NCBI RefSeq assembly: GCF_000614145.1 | Contig: NZ_BAKK01000021.1 | Span: 1 to 64,000, forward strand | Reading direction: 5' to 3' | Source of the DNA: Bacteroides faecichinchillae JCM 17102 | GTDB lineage: Bacteria > Bacteroidota > Bacteroidia > Bacteroidales > Bacteroidaceae | Length of the DNA: 64,000 nt | In this document: piece by piece, positions 8,785-19,204 of the stretch | How the letters are laid out: each line of letters begins with the position of its first letter | Position numbering within the stretch: position 1 is the stretch's first letter | Made by a program: the position numbers and the translations under genes | The notes under the pieces: model-generated | What the model saw: the letters and a program-made list of their open reading frames with translations, nothing else | The model's database searches: none | Told to the model about the DNA's origin: nothing

Positions 8785-9183
8785 TTATTCTGCTGCCGAA
8801 GCAGGAGTTTCAGCAGGTGCCGGAGTTTCTGTGGCAGGTGCAGATTCTGTGGAAGCAGCATCTGTCTTAGGAGCGGCAGTACCGGTAGGCATGTTATACG
8901 GGTTGGTTTGTTGTTCTTTCTGTGCTTGTTCCATTACTGCATCTTGTGTTTTAGATTTATCAGAAGGAACTACATAAGCAGTCGCAATGCTCATTACAAC
9001 CATAAAAGCAGCTAAGCCCCAAGTTGCCTTTTCCAGAAAGTCAGTAGTCTTGCGCACGCCCATGATAGCGTTTGATGAAGAAAATCCGGAAGCAAGTCCG
9101 CCTCCTTTTGAGTTCTGAATCAGCACAATGAAGCACATCAATACGGCTGCAATAACCATTAAGATAACGAATAATAAGTACAT
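8785..9183 (-). CDS. secG: preprotein translocase subunit SecG
   Basis: Small inner-membrane partner of SecYE. Residues 1-25 form the first helix, then IQNSKGGGLASGFSSSNAIMG (residues about 23-43) is the conserved loop, and ATWGLAAFMVVMSIATAYVV is the second helix. The 132-residue length exceeds the usual 75-110 because of an alanine-, proline- and glutamate-rich tail from about residue 100, which is common in Bacteroidetes. It is 6 bases downstream of the gene at 9190. Confidence 0.95.
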   Translation of the reverse strand: MYLLFVILMVIAAVLMCFIVLIQNSKGGGLASGFSSSNAIMGVRKTTDFLEKATWGLAAFMVVMSIATAYVVPSDKSKTQDAVMEQAQKEQQTNPYNMPTGTAAPKTDAASTESAPATETPAPAETPASAAE

Positions 9184-9189
9184 TTTGAG

Positions 9190-9948
9190 TTATTTTGAAT
9201 TAGCGTTAATAATCAATTTCTCCAAAAATCTGATTTGGTCTGCAAAGTAAGCATTTTTTTTTGGATATTTCAAACTTAATTTTTTAATTATTTCAAGTGC
9301 TTTTGAATATCGTTGCTGTTTTACATAAATTTTTGCCAATGTTTCTGTAAAACAGCTATCATCTTCCTCTTCACTATCAAGAGGCTCTTCCGAAGGGGTA
9401 ACAGACACTACATCCTCTTCCTTTAAAGGTTTCATACATAATACAGATTCACATTCACTTTTCTCAATAAAGCCATCAATGAGTTCATGTCCTATTAATG
9501 GAGGAGTCGTTTCTGGCGATTCACTTACTACGGTTGTATCTTCCAAGAGATAAGATGTATAGTCAATAGAATAATCGAAACTTGTCTGGTTGGTCACTTC
9601 TTCTGGGGCTGTTGAAAGGAAAGCGTCGATCAAAGCTAATGTACGGTCTACAGATGGCTCTTCTTCTAATACTTCAGTTAAAGCGACGTCCTTATCCTTA
9701 GCTTGGATAGTAAAACGTTCACCCTCAATCAAATGAAACAACTTGCGCCGGTCAGAAATATAAAGGACCGCCTTTCGAAGTTCAGCACCGAAATTAATAT
9801 CATGGAGAATATATAAATTCTTTAGATACAACAAACGGAGCGACTGAAAATACGGATAACGTGCGAGCATATTACGTAGCTCATACAACGTATCCCTATT
9901 CAGCGTCTCAGGATGCTGAATCCATTGTTCAATATTAACAGAAGTCAT
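9190..9948 (-). CDS. conserved hypothetical protein with C-terminal TPR-like helices
   Basis: A 252-residue cytoplasmic protein without signal peptide. The N-terminal half is helical (LRNMLARYPYFQSLRLLYLK), the middle is acidic and probably disordered (about residues 140-205), and the C-terminal part FTETLAKIYVKQQRYSKALE followed by IIKKLSLKYPKK resembles one tetratricopeptide unit. It sits between lptE and secG in the same transcript with 4 and 6 base gaps. The family recurs in this neighbourhood in Bacteroides but its job is unknown. Confidence 0.75.
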   Translation of the reverse strand: MTSVNIEQWIQHPETLNRDTLYELRNMLARYPYFQSLRLLYLKNLYILHDINFGAELRKAVLYISDRRKLFHLIEGERFTIQAKDKDVALTEVLEEEPSVDRTLALIDAFLSTAPEEVTNQTSFDYSIDYTSYLLEDTTVVSESPETTPPLIGHELIDGFIEKSECESVLCMKPLKEEDVVSVTPSEEPLDSEEEDDSCFTETLAKIYVKQQRYSKALEIIKKLSLKYPKKNAYFADQIRFLEKLIINANSK

Positions 9949-9952
9949 TAAA

Positions 9953-10480
9953 TTACCAGTTTGCTACAGTTGCATTAAATATTTGGTCGGTTATCTCTTT
10001 CGTCATTTCAGCAATCAATCCGTCCTGCACCGCCGTCAGCAGTTGAGTGGAAGAATAGGTACGGAAAGCTGAGAATTGTTGTTCAAAGTCCTCAGCATGA
10101 TTGGTATTATTAACAAAGCGAACATTCACTGTGATGGTCAGCTTCGTCTCCGAAGAGTACCCATCGGCAGATACTGCTTGATTGTATTGATTGTAACCTG
10201 TTATTTCTCCATCGATCTGCAAGTCTGCATTTTGATTCGGTTTCAGTAACTGCAAACGTGTTTGACGAATAAATATATCTTTCAAATCCTCATTAAACTT
10301 GGTTGCTAACGGAGCATACACATATTCCGACTTAATCGGAAAATCGGCAATCGAAATGGTTTTTACCTTATCATAATTGATAGAGGAACCATTAAACTTA
10401 TAGGAAACAGTACACGCAATCACTACTACCGGTAATACGAATACTAGCACAACACGTGATATCTTCTTAATCCAATCCAT
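9953..10480 (-). CDS. lptE: LPS-assembly lipoprotein LptE
   Basis: The 175-residue product has a lipoprotein signal ending VIAC, with the modified cysteine at residue 23. The following beta-rich domain with a YKFNGSSINYDKVKTISIAD start and a helix near the C terminus is that of the LptE family, the outer-membrane plug that helps LptD insert lipopolysaccharide. It overlaps the end of the sigma54 activator gene by 14 bases. Together with lptC at 18.6 kb it marks this region as an LPS transport neighbourhood. Confidence 0.88.
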   Translation of the reverse strand: MDWIKKISRVVLVFVLPVVVIACTVSYKFNGSSINYDKVKTISIADFPIKSEYVYAPLATKFNEDLKDIFIRQTRLQLLKPNQNADLQIDGEITGYNQYNQAVSADGYSSETKLTITVNVRFVNNTNHAEDFEQQFSAFRTYSSTQLLTAVQDGLIAEMTKEITDQIFNATVANW

Positions 10481-11689
10481 ATTCTTTTATTTTTCTGTAA
10501 AGGGTACGCTCGGATATATTCAAATCCTTTGCTGCGCTCTTCCGCTTTCCATGATGCTTTTCAAGAGCCTTGCGTATCATTTCTTTTTCAACTTCATCCA
10601 ACGACAAGGACTCTTCCACATACTCCTCGGTGTCTTGAATATCATCATCTTCATCTTTACAAACAGTAGCCTGTACCGGGTGAATGATAGCAGGAACAGA
10701 TGGTTGATGTGCAGTCACTACGGGAGTAGAAACAATCTGCCCACCTGCTCTGCCCGTTCAGCCATCATATTATGTACCATCTTTTTCAGTTCCGCCACTT
10801 CCTGACGCATATCAAAGAGAACGGAATAAAGTATTTCCCGCTCGCTTTCAAAACTTTTACTTTCACGCGTATCCAATAAAGCCGGTAGGCGTTGCATATT
10901 CTGCTGAGGAAGATACGTATGTAAGATATTCGCCGTAATTTCTCGGTTAGTCTCAATGATAGAAATTTGCTCGGTAATATTCTTCAACTGACGTACATTT
11001 CCTGGCCAAGGATAGGCAAGTAATACTTGTTTAGCATCATCCGTCAGCTGAATAGCCGGCATACGGTATTTCTCTGCAAAGTCGGCGGCAAACTTACGGA
11101 ATAGCAAGAGTACATCGTCTCCCCGCTCACGCAAAGGAGGTATCTGAATAGGTACTGTATTTAAACGATAATATAAATCTTCCCGAAAACGCCCTTGAGC
11201 AATCGCCTGTGATAGATTTACATTAGTAGCCGCCACAATGCGTACATCCGTTTTCTGTACTTTAGACGAGCCAACCTTGATAAATTCACCACTTTCCAAA
11301 ACACGTAGCAAACGGGCCTGTGTAGGCAACGGCAACTCTCCGACTTCATCCAGAAAGATTGTCCCCCCATCAGCCTCGCCAAAATATCCTTTCCGCTCAC
11401 CAATTGCCCCTGTAAATGCTCCCTTCTCGTGCCCAAATAACTCAGAATCAATAGTCCCTTCCGGTATAGCTCCACAATTGACAGCAATATACTGCCCATG
11501 TTTCCGCCGGCTGTATTGATGAATAATCTGTGGAAAGCTTTCCTTTCCCACACCACTTTCTCCGGTAATCAGCACAGACAAATCGGTAGGCGCTACCTGT
11601 ATGGCAACATCAATGGCTCGTGACAACGTTTCGGTATTACCAATAATACCGAAACGTTGTTTCACTTGTTGTATCTCCGCTTTTGTCAT
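10467..11689 (-). CDS. sigma54-interacting transcriptional activator, frameshifted
   Basis: The AAA+ domain starts directly at the N terminus: Walker A GESGVGKE at residues 43-50, the sigma54 contact loop GAFTGA at 90-95 and Walker B GGTIFLDEVGE just after. There is no receiver or sensor domain, so control must come from elsewhere. A one-base deletion near 10730 shifts the frame: the first frame ends ...AERAEQVGRLFLLP at 10718, and the Fis-type helix-turn-helix (GKRKSAAKDLNISERTLYRK) lies in a second frame from 10718 to 10467. With one added base the gene gives about 407 residues. It is 7 bases downstream of pdxA. Likely an intact gene with a sequence error. Confidence 0.88.
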
Positions 11690-11696
11690 TGCTTGC

Positions 11697-12791
11697 TTAA
11701 TCTTCGTCTACTGTATCCAGTTTTAGTTTATCACTATCATCTCGTTTCTCATAATATTGTTTCCGCAACGGATTTACACGAGCTGCTTTTTCACGCTGGC
11801 GATTGCGAAATACATCAATTGCCACATAGATAGCTTGGCGAAAAGAATCCTCGCTAGCCAATCCTTTGCCTGCAATATCATAAGCTGTACCATGTGCCGG
11901 AGAAGTTCGGACAACCGGCAAACCTGCAGTATAGTTCACTCCATCATCCATTGCCAAAGCTTTGAACGGAGCCAGTCCCTGATCATGATACATCGCCAGA
12001 ATTCCGTCAAAGTGAGTATAATTGCCAGATCCCATAAAGCCATCAGCAGCATAAGGACCATAACAAAGAATTCCTTTTTCCTCCATTTCCTTCAATGCAG
12101 GAATAATCATTTCTTGTTCTTCCATACCCAGCAGACCGCCATCACCCGCATGAGGATTCAATGCCAACACAGCAATACGGGGAGCACCAATACCAAAATC
12201 TTGTTTCAAACAACGATGAAAAATCATCAATTTCTCCTCAATTAATTCTTTTGTGATGGTAGTAGCAATCTCCCTTACCGGAATATGAGTTGTAACCAAT
12301 GCCATACGAAAATCTCCTTTCATTAGGATCATCAGTGATTTATTACCTTCGCCCAGACGTTCCTCTATATATTCAGTATGTCCAGGAAAAGAGAACTCTT
12401 CCGATTGAATCGTATGTTTATTTATCGGAGCCGTAACAATCACGTCAATCAACCCCTCACGATATTCCTCAATAGCACGTTCCAAAGCACCTAATGCTGC
12501 TTTACCCGCTTCTGAATCAGGTTTAGAAAACTCAACTTTTACTTCGTCATCGGTGCAGTTCACTACACTCAGACGATTGTAAGAAGCCTCAGAAGCCGAG
12601 TTTATAATACTAAAATTAGTCGGCAAATCCAAAGACTTGCGATGATAGGCAGCCACTTTAGGCGAACCATATATAATCGGAGTACACAACTCCAGCATGG
12701 TAGGATCAGAGAATGCTTTCAAGATCACCTCATAGCCTACCCCATTGATATCTCCTTGGGTAATGCCGATTTTTATTTTGTTATCTTCCAT
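11697..12791 (-). CDS. pdxA: 4-hydroxythreonine-4-phosphate dehydrogenase
   Basis: This enzyme of pyridoxal phosphate synthesis oxidises 4-phosphohydroxy-threonine, with a divalent metal and NAD. The 364-residue protein starts KIGITQGDINGVGYEVILKA, a family signature. Metal-ligand histidines are seen in FPGHTEYI, LNPHAGDGG and MYHDQGLAPFK. The active-site run GLPVVRTSPAHGTAYDIAGK (about 290-309) is complete. The start is only 4 bases from the preceding lipoprotein gene, and a tightly packed operon continues on both sides. Confidence 0.96.
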   Translation of the reverse strand: MEDNKIKIGITQGDINGVGYEVILKAFSDPTMLELCTPIIYGSPKVAAYHRKSLDLPTNFSIINSASEASYNRLSVVNCTDDEVKVEFSKPDSEAGKAALGALERAIEEYREGLIDVIVTAPINKHTIQSEEFSFPGHTEYIEERLGEGNKSLMILMKGDFRMALVTTHIPVREIATTITKELIEEKLMIFHRCLKQDFGIGAPRIAVLALNPHAGDGGLLGMEEQEMIIPALKEMEEKGILCYGPYAADGFMGSGNYTHFDGILAMYHDQGLAPFKALAMDDGVNYTAGLPVVRTSPAHGTAYDIAGKGLASEDSFRQAIYVAIDVFRNRQREKAARVNPLRKQYYEKRDDSDKLKLDTVDED

Positions 12792-12795
12792 GTTT

Positions 12796-13832
12796 TTATT
12801 TTTTAGTTTTCTCCGCTTCCCTAGTCTCTCCCAATGGTATTTGTGATTCCTTCACTTCTCCCGGAAGTTTCAGTGTATACAAAGAAGCCTCTACCTGGCG
12901 GAGTAAATTACGTTTCATTTTTTCGGGTGAATATACAAATACTTCTGCTACAACAACTCGATGGTTCTTTTCATCTACACGTGAATGTGATACAAACGGA
13001 CCACCCATAAAGTCACCTTCCATACGCCACAATCCACGTGCCTCCAATGCATACTTATCATGTACCCGAATCGGACGGACACTTGTACGCAAAGAATCTG
13101 TAGACATATATACACCTTCCTTAAATCCAGGAATATTAGCTTTCATGAAAGAGTCACGTTTATGCACAAAATATTCCTTAGTAAAAGTATCCTTATCCGT
13201 ATAAGGATATGAGTATATTACAAAATTCTGGTCAGCCGCACCTTTGTTGGTAGAAGCCCAGAAGAAATCCTTTCCTGTCTTATAATTAGCTAACTCCGAA
13301 GGAATCCATATATCAGCACCAAACAAACTATCCACTCTAGCAGAAATATAGTTATTGTGTTTTTTCTCTAACGAAATAATCTGGCGATTCATCTCAGCAC
13401 GAGTAAAGAAGTCGATTATAACCTGTTTATTCTCAGTTACAAATTTCTCGAACTCCTCTTCATTCGGGGCCTGAATGGTCAGAATCAGCTGCGGAGAAGC
13501 ATAAACATCTTTTGCGAATTTGAAGGATCCTTTCGTAAAAGTATCTTTAATATCTACAATGATAATATTACGAACCAACTTTAACGTAGAATTATAATCT
13601 TTCGATGAAGTATACATAATCCGGAAAGAAGATTCCGGCTGTGGCAAACCAGGCATTTCGGAGTCAAGCACATCATGTAAGGCTCTTCCTGCAGCACGCT
13701 CCCATACACCGGGATCTACAACAACTAGAAGTTCATACGGACGACCACTGGAAGTATGATTTCCTCCCATGCCACATGAGGCAAATACGAAGGCCATTAA
13801 AGCCATGCTCAAATAAAAAAGTACTTTTTCAT
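12796..13832 (-). CDS. DUF4837 family lipoprotein, start region frameshifted
   Basis: The body (ATG at 13812, 338 residues) matches DUF4837, a Bacteroidetes surface or periplasmic lipoprotein family of unknown function. An upstream ATG at 13832 gives MKKYFF and then a frame break; adding one T to a run of six T yields MKKYFFYLSMALMAFVFASC, a perfect lipoprotein signal with the modified cysteine at residue 20. So the true start is most likely 13832 and the T run has lost one base in this sequence. The gene lies between rlmN and pdxA in the same transcript. Confidence 0.82.
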
Positions 13833-13851
13833 GATGATCGGTTTTTATAAA

Positions 13852-14886
13852 TTAACTTTTGTTATTTTCCTCCTGTTTCGCTGTCGATAACATGCCACAA
13901 GCAGCAAAGATATCTTCTCCTCTTGAAGCGCGAATCGTTGTAAACAATCCATGTGAAGTGAGATAATCACGAAAACGAGTCATCGTTTCCATATCAGTCC
14001 CTTCTAAGTTTACTCCCGGAATAGCATGAAAGCGAATCAAGTTAATTCGGCAATCCAATCCACGAAGCAATTTCAATAGTTCCTTAGCATATACTTGCGA
14101 ATCATTGAGTCCTTTAAAAACAATGTATTCAAACGAAAGTCTACGCTGTTTACTAAAATCATAGTTTTTTAACAGTTCCACAATCTCGGTTATTGAGAAA
14201 GCTCTCTCTGCTGGCATTAACTCTGAACGCTGTGCCGATAGCGGAGAATGCAGACTGATAGCAAGATGGCAATTACTTTCTTCTACAAATCGCTGCAATC
14301 CTTTTCGCAAACCAATCGTAGATACGGTAATGCGTTTCGGACTCCATGCATATCCGTAAGGAGCAGTCATGATTTCCAATGCTTTTAATACTTCATCCAG
14401 ATTGTCGAGCGGTTCGCCCATCCCCATCAAAACAACATTTGTCAGTTTGTCTCTTTCGGGCAATGAATGAATCTGATTGATAATCTGGTTGGCAACCAGA
14501 TTAGCCGTATAGCCCTGTTTTCCGGTCATACAGAACTTACAATTCATCTTACAGCCTACTTGAGAAGAGACACAAAGTGTTGCTCGGTCATCATCAGGAA
14601 TATAAACCGCTTCCACAAAATTACTTTCTCCAACGCGGTAAAGATACTTCACTGTACCATCCACCGAACGCATTTCATCCACAGGAGTATATGCTCCTAC
14701 CTCATAGTTCTCCTTTAGTAACTCCCGACATTTCAACGACAAGTTCGTCATTTCATCAATTGAAGTCACTTTTTTATCATATAGCCACGATGCAATCTGT
14801 TTGGCAGCAAAACTTGGCATACCCAGTTTTTTTGCCATCGACTGTAGCTCTATGAGAGTCATTCCTAAGAGAGGATATTTAAGCAT
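13852..14886 (-). CDS. rlmN: 23S rRNA (adenine-C2)-methyltransferase RlmN
   Basis: A radical SAM methylase that modifies A2503 of 23S rRNA and A37 of some tRNAs. The cluster-binding motif CKMNCKFC has its cysteines at 112, 116 and 119. The SAM segment GMGEPLDN and the catalytic cysteine in FAACGM near the C terminus are present. The 344-residue length is normal. A -7 element lies upstream, so a transcript may start here and run through the DUF4837 gene, pdxA, the activator and lptE to secG. Confidence 0.97.
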   Translation of the reverse strand: MLKYPLLGMTLIELQSMAKKLGMPSFAAKQIASWLYDKKVTSIDEMTNLSLKCRELLKENYEVGAYTPVDEMRSVDGTVKYLYRVGESNFVEAVYIPDDDRATLCVSSQVGCKMNCKFCMTGKQGYTANLVANQIINQIHSLPERDKLTNVVLMGMGEPLDNLDEVLKALEIMTAPYGYAWSPKRITVSTIGLRKGLQRFVEESNCHLAISLHSPLSAQRSELMPAERAFSITEIVELLKNYDFSKQRRLSFEYIVFKGLNDSQVYAKELLKLLRGLDCRINLIRFHAIPGVNLEGTDMETMTRFRDYLTSHGLFTTIRASRGEDIFAACGMLSTAKQEENNKS

Positions 14887-14914
14887 TTTTCTTTCAGTTC
14901 ATAGTTTATATTTG

Positions 14915-14922
14915 CAAATGTA
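14915..14922 (-). promoter_or_regulatory. -7 element before rlmN
   Basis: TACATTTG on the minus strand, 29 bases before the rlmN start. It lies between a strong terminator and the gene, which supports transcription starting here. The -33 box is not recognisable. Confidence 0.45.
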
Positions 14923-14969
14923 AGGAAATAAAGTCGATTTACGTATAGTGTGGATGTAAAAGTTAGCAA

Positions 14970-15002
14970 AAAAGGTCGTTCCCAGAAGAGGAACGACCTT
15001 TT
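14970..15002 (-). terminator. strong hairpin terminator after the PpiD-type gene
   Basis: AAAAGGTCGTTCC and GGAACGACCTTTT form a perfect 13-base-pair stem with a 7-base loop. On the minus strand a run of T follows (TTTTTTGC), so it is a good intrinsic terminator for the isomerase gene ending at 15027. Confidence 0.85.
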
Positions 15003-15026
15003 AAAGTTATCGTTTTACAATTAATT

Positions 15027-17164
15027 TTAGAAGAACAGGTAACGAGTATCTTTCACATTTGCTTTCAGATACAAGTCATTCATCAAACGACCAGCAAGGC
15101 GTTCGTGCATTGAAGTTTGTTTAGCTTCTTCCTCTTTTGCATCAAATGTTTCGTTCAATTTATCCTTCGCATACATTTGCAATACATATACTCCAGCATT
15201 GCCCTTAATAGGAGCACTCAATTTATTCATCTCAGCAACAGATGCATAAGCACCCACCAACGGTTCATGCTACGCAAAGCCGCTACATAAGCAGGAGCGC
15301 CAAACGTAACCATCTTCAAAGAATCGCTAACTGCACCATTCATAGCCTTATACTGATCCAAAGAAACCGCATTGGCAGCTTTCATGTCAGCTATAATCTT
15401 TTCAGCTTTCTTATCTTTGATGATCTCAGCTCTCAACTGATCCTGTACTTGTTTCAAAGAACGGTATCCTTCCGGAGTAATGCCAACCAGACCTACTACA
15501 AGCATATGATCACTTTCACCACATTCATACAGCCCTGACACTTCACCCGGTTTCGCTTTATCAAACACCCATCTCAAAGCCTCTTTAGTACCTCTTACGC
15601 CTCCGATAGCATGTTCATAGCTATATAGGTTTTCCCTGTCAAGCAACTTATATCCGGCTTCTTCTGCATTAGCTACCATCTTCTCTACTGTAGGATTAGC
15701 AGCAATAAACTGGCTGAAATCATTATAAGCGCGGTTGTATGTATCCTTACTGAATTCTACTTCACGTTTGATAACAGCAACTTTATATTTGTCTTTTACA
15801 GCTTTCTTGTTAGTCACCTGAAGAATAACATTTGCCTGACCCATAGGTAGGTTGGTCAATTCATTTACATTTGCGTTGGTAATAGTTGTGATAAATTTCA
15901 GGTTATCACCATCAATCTGTGCACCTTCGTACTGTGCAGAAGTCAGCCAGCTAGTATCACCATTCTGACCATATTTCTTAGCTAACTCTACGAAATCAGC
16001 ACCACCTTTAATTGCATTGTAGATACTGTCAGCTAATGTTTTTGTTTTATCAACATCTTCTGCAAATACTTGAATCTGACGGAACTCGATAGAGTCAGGA
16101 GCAGCAGTTTTAGCAACTAATTTAAAAGAATTGATTGTATTATCAGCTCCATTATAATAAGGCCCGTAAATAGAGCCTACAGAAACTGAGTCCAAACGAG
16201 CGACAACATCTGCCGGGAAGGCAGTCTTATTATAGAACAAGTCTACATAAGGAGCTTCAGAACCAATCGAGCGAATGAAAGAAGTATAGTCTTCCGCAGT
16301 AGCCAGTTGTGCTGTAGCTTCATCTACTTCTTTCTGAATAGCAGCTCTATCTTCTGCACTTGCAGTTACCTGTACATCGATATATTTAATATCGCGGGCT
16401 TCCTGATATTGTTTAAATTGCTCTTTCTTCTTATTATAAAGGTCTTTCAATTCAGACTCAGATACAGTCAATGTGGAATCTACTACTGTAGAATAAGGAA
16501 CAGCAGCCATCAATAAGTCGTACTGATTTACTCTTGCATCGAAAGCATCCTGAGCTTCTACAGGGTTAGAAATAAGAGACTTCGTAATTAATGCCTGATA
16601 TTTCTGTGCCAAACGGCTTTGGATCAATGTCTTTTCAATGAAGCTCCAATATTTATACATATTATTATATTGTTCAACATATTGAGGCGGCATTTGACTT
16701 TCATTCATCTTAGAGTATTCTACTAAAAATTTATTCAGCATATCCTTGTCAAAGCGACCCGTTTGTGGGTTGCGGAAAGGAGTCTGTTGCAACAAAGGAT
16801 TAGTACCTGTGTTCAGAATGTCTTGAATTTCAGCAATAGAAACAGTCAATCCCAGTTTGCCAGCTTCTTTTTCAATCAGTTTATTGTTTACATAAGAATT
16901 CCATACTTCGTCGCGCACCTGACTGGTTTGTTCATCATTCAGAGAATTCAATCCACGTGAAAGCTTTAACACTTCGGTATATTCTTCGACTAAAGATTGA
17001 AACTCCTGAGCAGTAAGAGCATCTCCGTTCACCTCACCTACGTCATGCGTCTGATGCGGCTGTAGCACCTTCCATGCGTCACCCGCAATGAAGGCAAACA
17101 GCGCCAAGCCGATAACAATCACCAATAGAGGTCCTTTCGACCTGATGTTTTGTAATGTTGCCAT
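15027..17164 (-). CDS. PpiD/SurA-type peptidyl-prolyl isomerase, frameshifted
   Basis: An inner-membrane-anchored periplasmic foldase. A short cytoplasmic start is followed by a membrane helix (PLLVIVIGLALFAFIAG, residues about 13-29), a SurA-type N domain, a parvulin-like domain around residues 340-440 (IEFRQIQVFAEDVDKTKTLA to AKKYGQNGDTSWL), and a C-terminal helical part. Near 15265 one base seems missing: the main frame ends SMNRWWVLMHLLLR and the C terminus VGAYASVAEMNKLSAPIKGN continues in another frame to 15027. With the base restored the protein has about 712 residues, the usual size in Bacteroides. A strong terminator follows. Confidence 0.9.
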
Positions 17165-17284
17165 TTTGATTAATACAATTTATGTTTATTATTTATTTCT
17201 TCCTAATGTCATTTTAGCGCACGAAGATACAAAAAATGCTAATATGCTTCTATTTATTAGCCAAAAATTTCATGTCTTTCGTCA

Positions 17285-18541
17285 TTATTCCATGACTTTT
17301 AGTCGTACAAGTTCTATTTTAGTCGCCGTAACCTTAATTATCTTGAACTGATAACATCCTATCCGAATCAATTCATGCAATTTTGGGAAACTTTGATACT
17401 GGCTAAGAATTAATCCTCCTACTGTCAGATATTCATCCGACTCGGGCAGATCAAGTCCAAATGTTTCATTTACCTTTTCAATCTCCAAACGAGCAGACAA
17501 TACATACTCATGCCCCCCAATCTGTTTACAGATATAAGAGGTATTATCATGTTCATCCTCAATGTCACCAAAAATTTCTTCTACCAAATCTTCCAAAGAT
17601 ACAATACCAGATGTACCTCCAAACTCATCCACTACCACAGCAATCGTCTTTTTTTGCTGCATGAAAAGCTTCATCAACTTATTGGCAGACATCGTTTCGG
17701 GTACAATCGGAACTTTCTTCACATTATTACGCCAATCATCCGGATTACGAAACATTTCTGACGAATGAATATAACCTACCACATTATCTATATTCCCATC
17801 ATATACAATGATCTTTGAAATTCCAGATTCTATAAAACGCCCCTTCAGTTCATCTAACGAAGTAGTCAGATTGACAGCCACCACTTCAGTACGGGGGACG
17901 ATGCAATCGCGAATCTTTATATTTGAGAAATCAAGTGCATTCTGAAATATCTTCACTTCCGTATCAAGTTCCTCTTCATTCTCGGCATTACTGATACTCG
18001 TCTGAACAAAATAATCCAAGTCCACTTTACCAAAAGCTTTATCAGACACTTCTTTATTCACCTTCAGCCCAAAAACACGTAGGAATAAACAGGACATGCC
18101 AGAAGATAATTTAGAAACCGGATAAAGAACAACATAACAAATAAAGAGAGGAACAGCGAACACATTCAAAACCAGATTCGGATTAATTTTGAATAATGTT
18201 TTCGGCAAAAACTCTCCCGTCACCAGGATAATCAAAGTAGAAATAACAGTTTGCGCCAGCACTATCAGAAAATGGCTCTCTATAAAATTCGATAACAGAT
18301 TATCACCGATAATCTGCGCCATTAAAATACCATAAATAACCAGAGCAATATTATTTCCTACCAACATGGTAGAGATGAATTCATTGGGATTTTTAAAGAA
18401 GATGGCAAGAATACGCGAAGTAATGCCTTCTTTACGCTCCATTTCAAAACGTAGCTTATCTACTGAGACAAAAGCTATTTCCATCCCCGAGAAAAATGCG
18501 GAGAAAGCCATCGTGATAAGTAAAGAGAAATAGATATTCAT
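17285..18541 (-). CDS. CorC/HlyC family membrane protein with CBS domains
   Basis: The 418-residue protein has a DUF21 membrane domain (about residues 1-190, starting MNIYFSLLITMAFSAFFSGMEIA in two parts), then two CBS domains (about 200-320), the second including KKTIAVVVDEFGGTSGIVSL, and a CorC/HlyC C-terminal domain (about 335-418). Members of this family are magnesium/cobalt exporters or, in Bacteroidetes, related to gliding protein GldE. Ion type cannot be read from the sequence. It is 19 bases downstream of lptC. Confidence 0.9.
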   Translation of the reverse strand: MNIYFSLLITMAFSAFFSGMEIAFVSVDKLRFEMERKEGITSRILAIFFKNPNEFISTMLVGNNIALVIYGILMAQIIGDNLLSNFIESHFLIVLAQTVISTLIILVTGEFLPKTLFKINPNLVLNVFAVPLFICYVVLYPVSKLSSGMSCLFLRVFGLKVNKEVSDKAFGKVDLDYFVQTSISNAENEEELDTEVKIFQNALDFSNIKIRDCIVPRTEVVAVNLTTSLDELKGRFIESGISKIIVYDGNIDNVVGYIHSSEMFRNPDDWRNNVKKVPIVPETMSANKLMKLFMQQKKTIAVVVDEFGGTSGIVSLEDLVEEIFGDIEDEHDNTSYICKQIGGHEYVLSARLEIEKVNETFGLDLPESDEYLTVGGLILSQYQSFPKLHELIRIGCYQFKIIKVTATKIELVRLKVME

Positions 18542-18560
18542 AGATTATTTCACAAAATCC

Positions 18561-19199
18561 TTATTTCAGTGAATTTGGTTGAGAAATCGGTTTTACTTCC
18601 GGTGAAATACGGGGTTCATCATCCACATCAAAAATACCAGATACATTACGGAAAACATACTGAGTAAACTGCTCGTTTGAATCAAATCCATATGAATGGA
18701 TAACTCGTTCAGGTTGTTGAATCCGAATAAACCGATCGGTATATACTTTTTTAGTAGCCTGATTCCAGTAAAGCAATTCTGTATTGAAACGCTCTCCTAT
18801 CCGATTTTGTATATCAACATGCCCTATCAACTTCCAAAGCTTTTCTTTGTCATAATAGTAGGCAGTATCTGCTTTAATACTGGCTTCTACATGAAAGATA
18901 GAGTCAAATTGTTCCAGATATACCCCTTTTTCAAAAGCCCAATACGAAGGTATTTTACGGTCATACACCAACCATTCTTCAGCATCTACCTTGTAACGAG
19001 TCACTCCCGAATCAGAAATAAAAGTGGTTACTCCCAAAGTTTGCATTACTGGCAACGAATCACGTTCGGTAATAGCATCTCCCATAGCCTTTTTCTTCCC
19101 TCCACACGAAGAAAATAAAAGAAGCATAACAATTGCCCCGAAGGCAATTGTTATGCTCATGCATTTATGCAATAAACGTATACTTCGTTTTCGCGACAT
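18561..19199 (-). CDS. lptC: LPS export periplasmic protein LptC
   Basis: A 212-residue protein with a lipoprotein-like N terminus (MLLLFSSC, cysteine at residue 32), then a beta domain with the repeated pattern of the LptC/OstA group (SDSGVTRYKVDAEEWLVYD, IKADTAYYYDKEKLWKLIGH, RIGERFNTELLYWNQATKKV). LptC forms part of the periplasmic bridge that carries lipopolysaccharide from the LptBFG transporter to LptA and LptDE. A lipid anchor replaces the usual membrane helix, as often seen in Bacteroidetes. It starts 5 bases after the corrected stop of the TPR gene. Confidence 0.88.
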   Translation of the reverse strand: MSRKRSIRLLHKCMSITIAFGAIVMLLLFSSCGGKKKAMGDAITERDSLPVMQTLGVTTFISDSGVTRYKVDAEEWLVYDRKIPSYWAFEKGVYLEQFDSIFHVEASIKADTAYYYDKEKLWKLIGHVDIQNRIGERFNTELLYWNQATKKVYTDRFIRIQQPERVIHSYGFDSNEQFTQYVFRNVSGIFDVDDEPRISPEVKPISQPNSLK

Positions 19200-19204
19200 A
19201 AAAT

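Noticed and set aside
10467..10718. A separate Fis-type regulator gene
   Set aside because: It is the C-terminal helix-turn-helix of the sigma54 activator, cut off by a one-base break.
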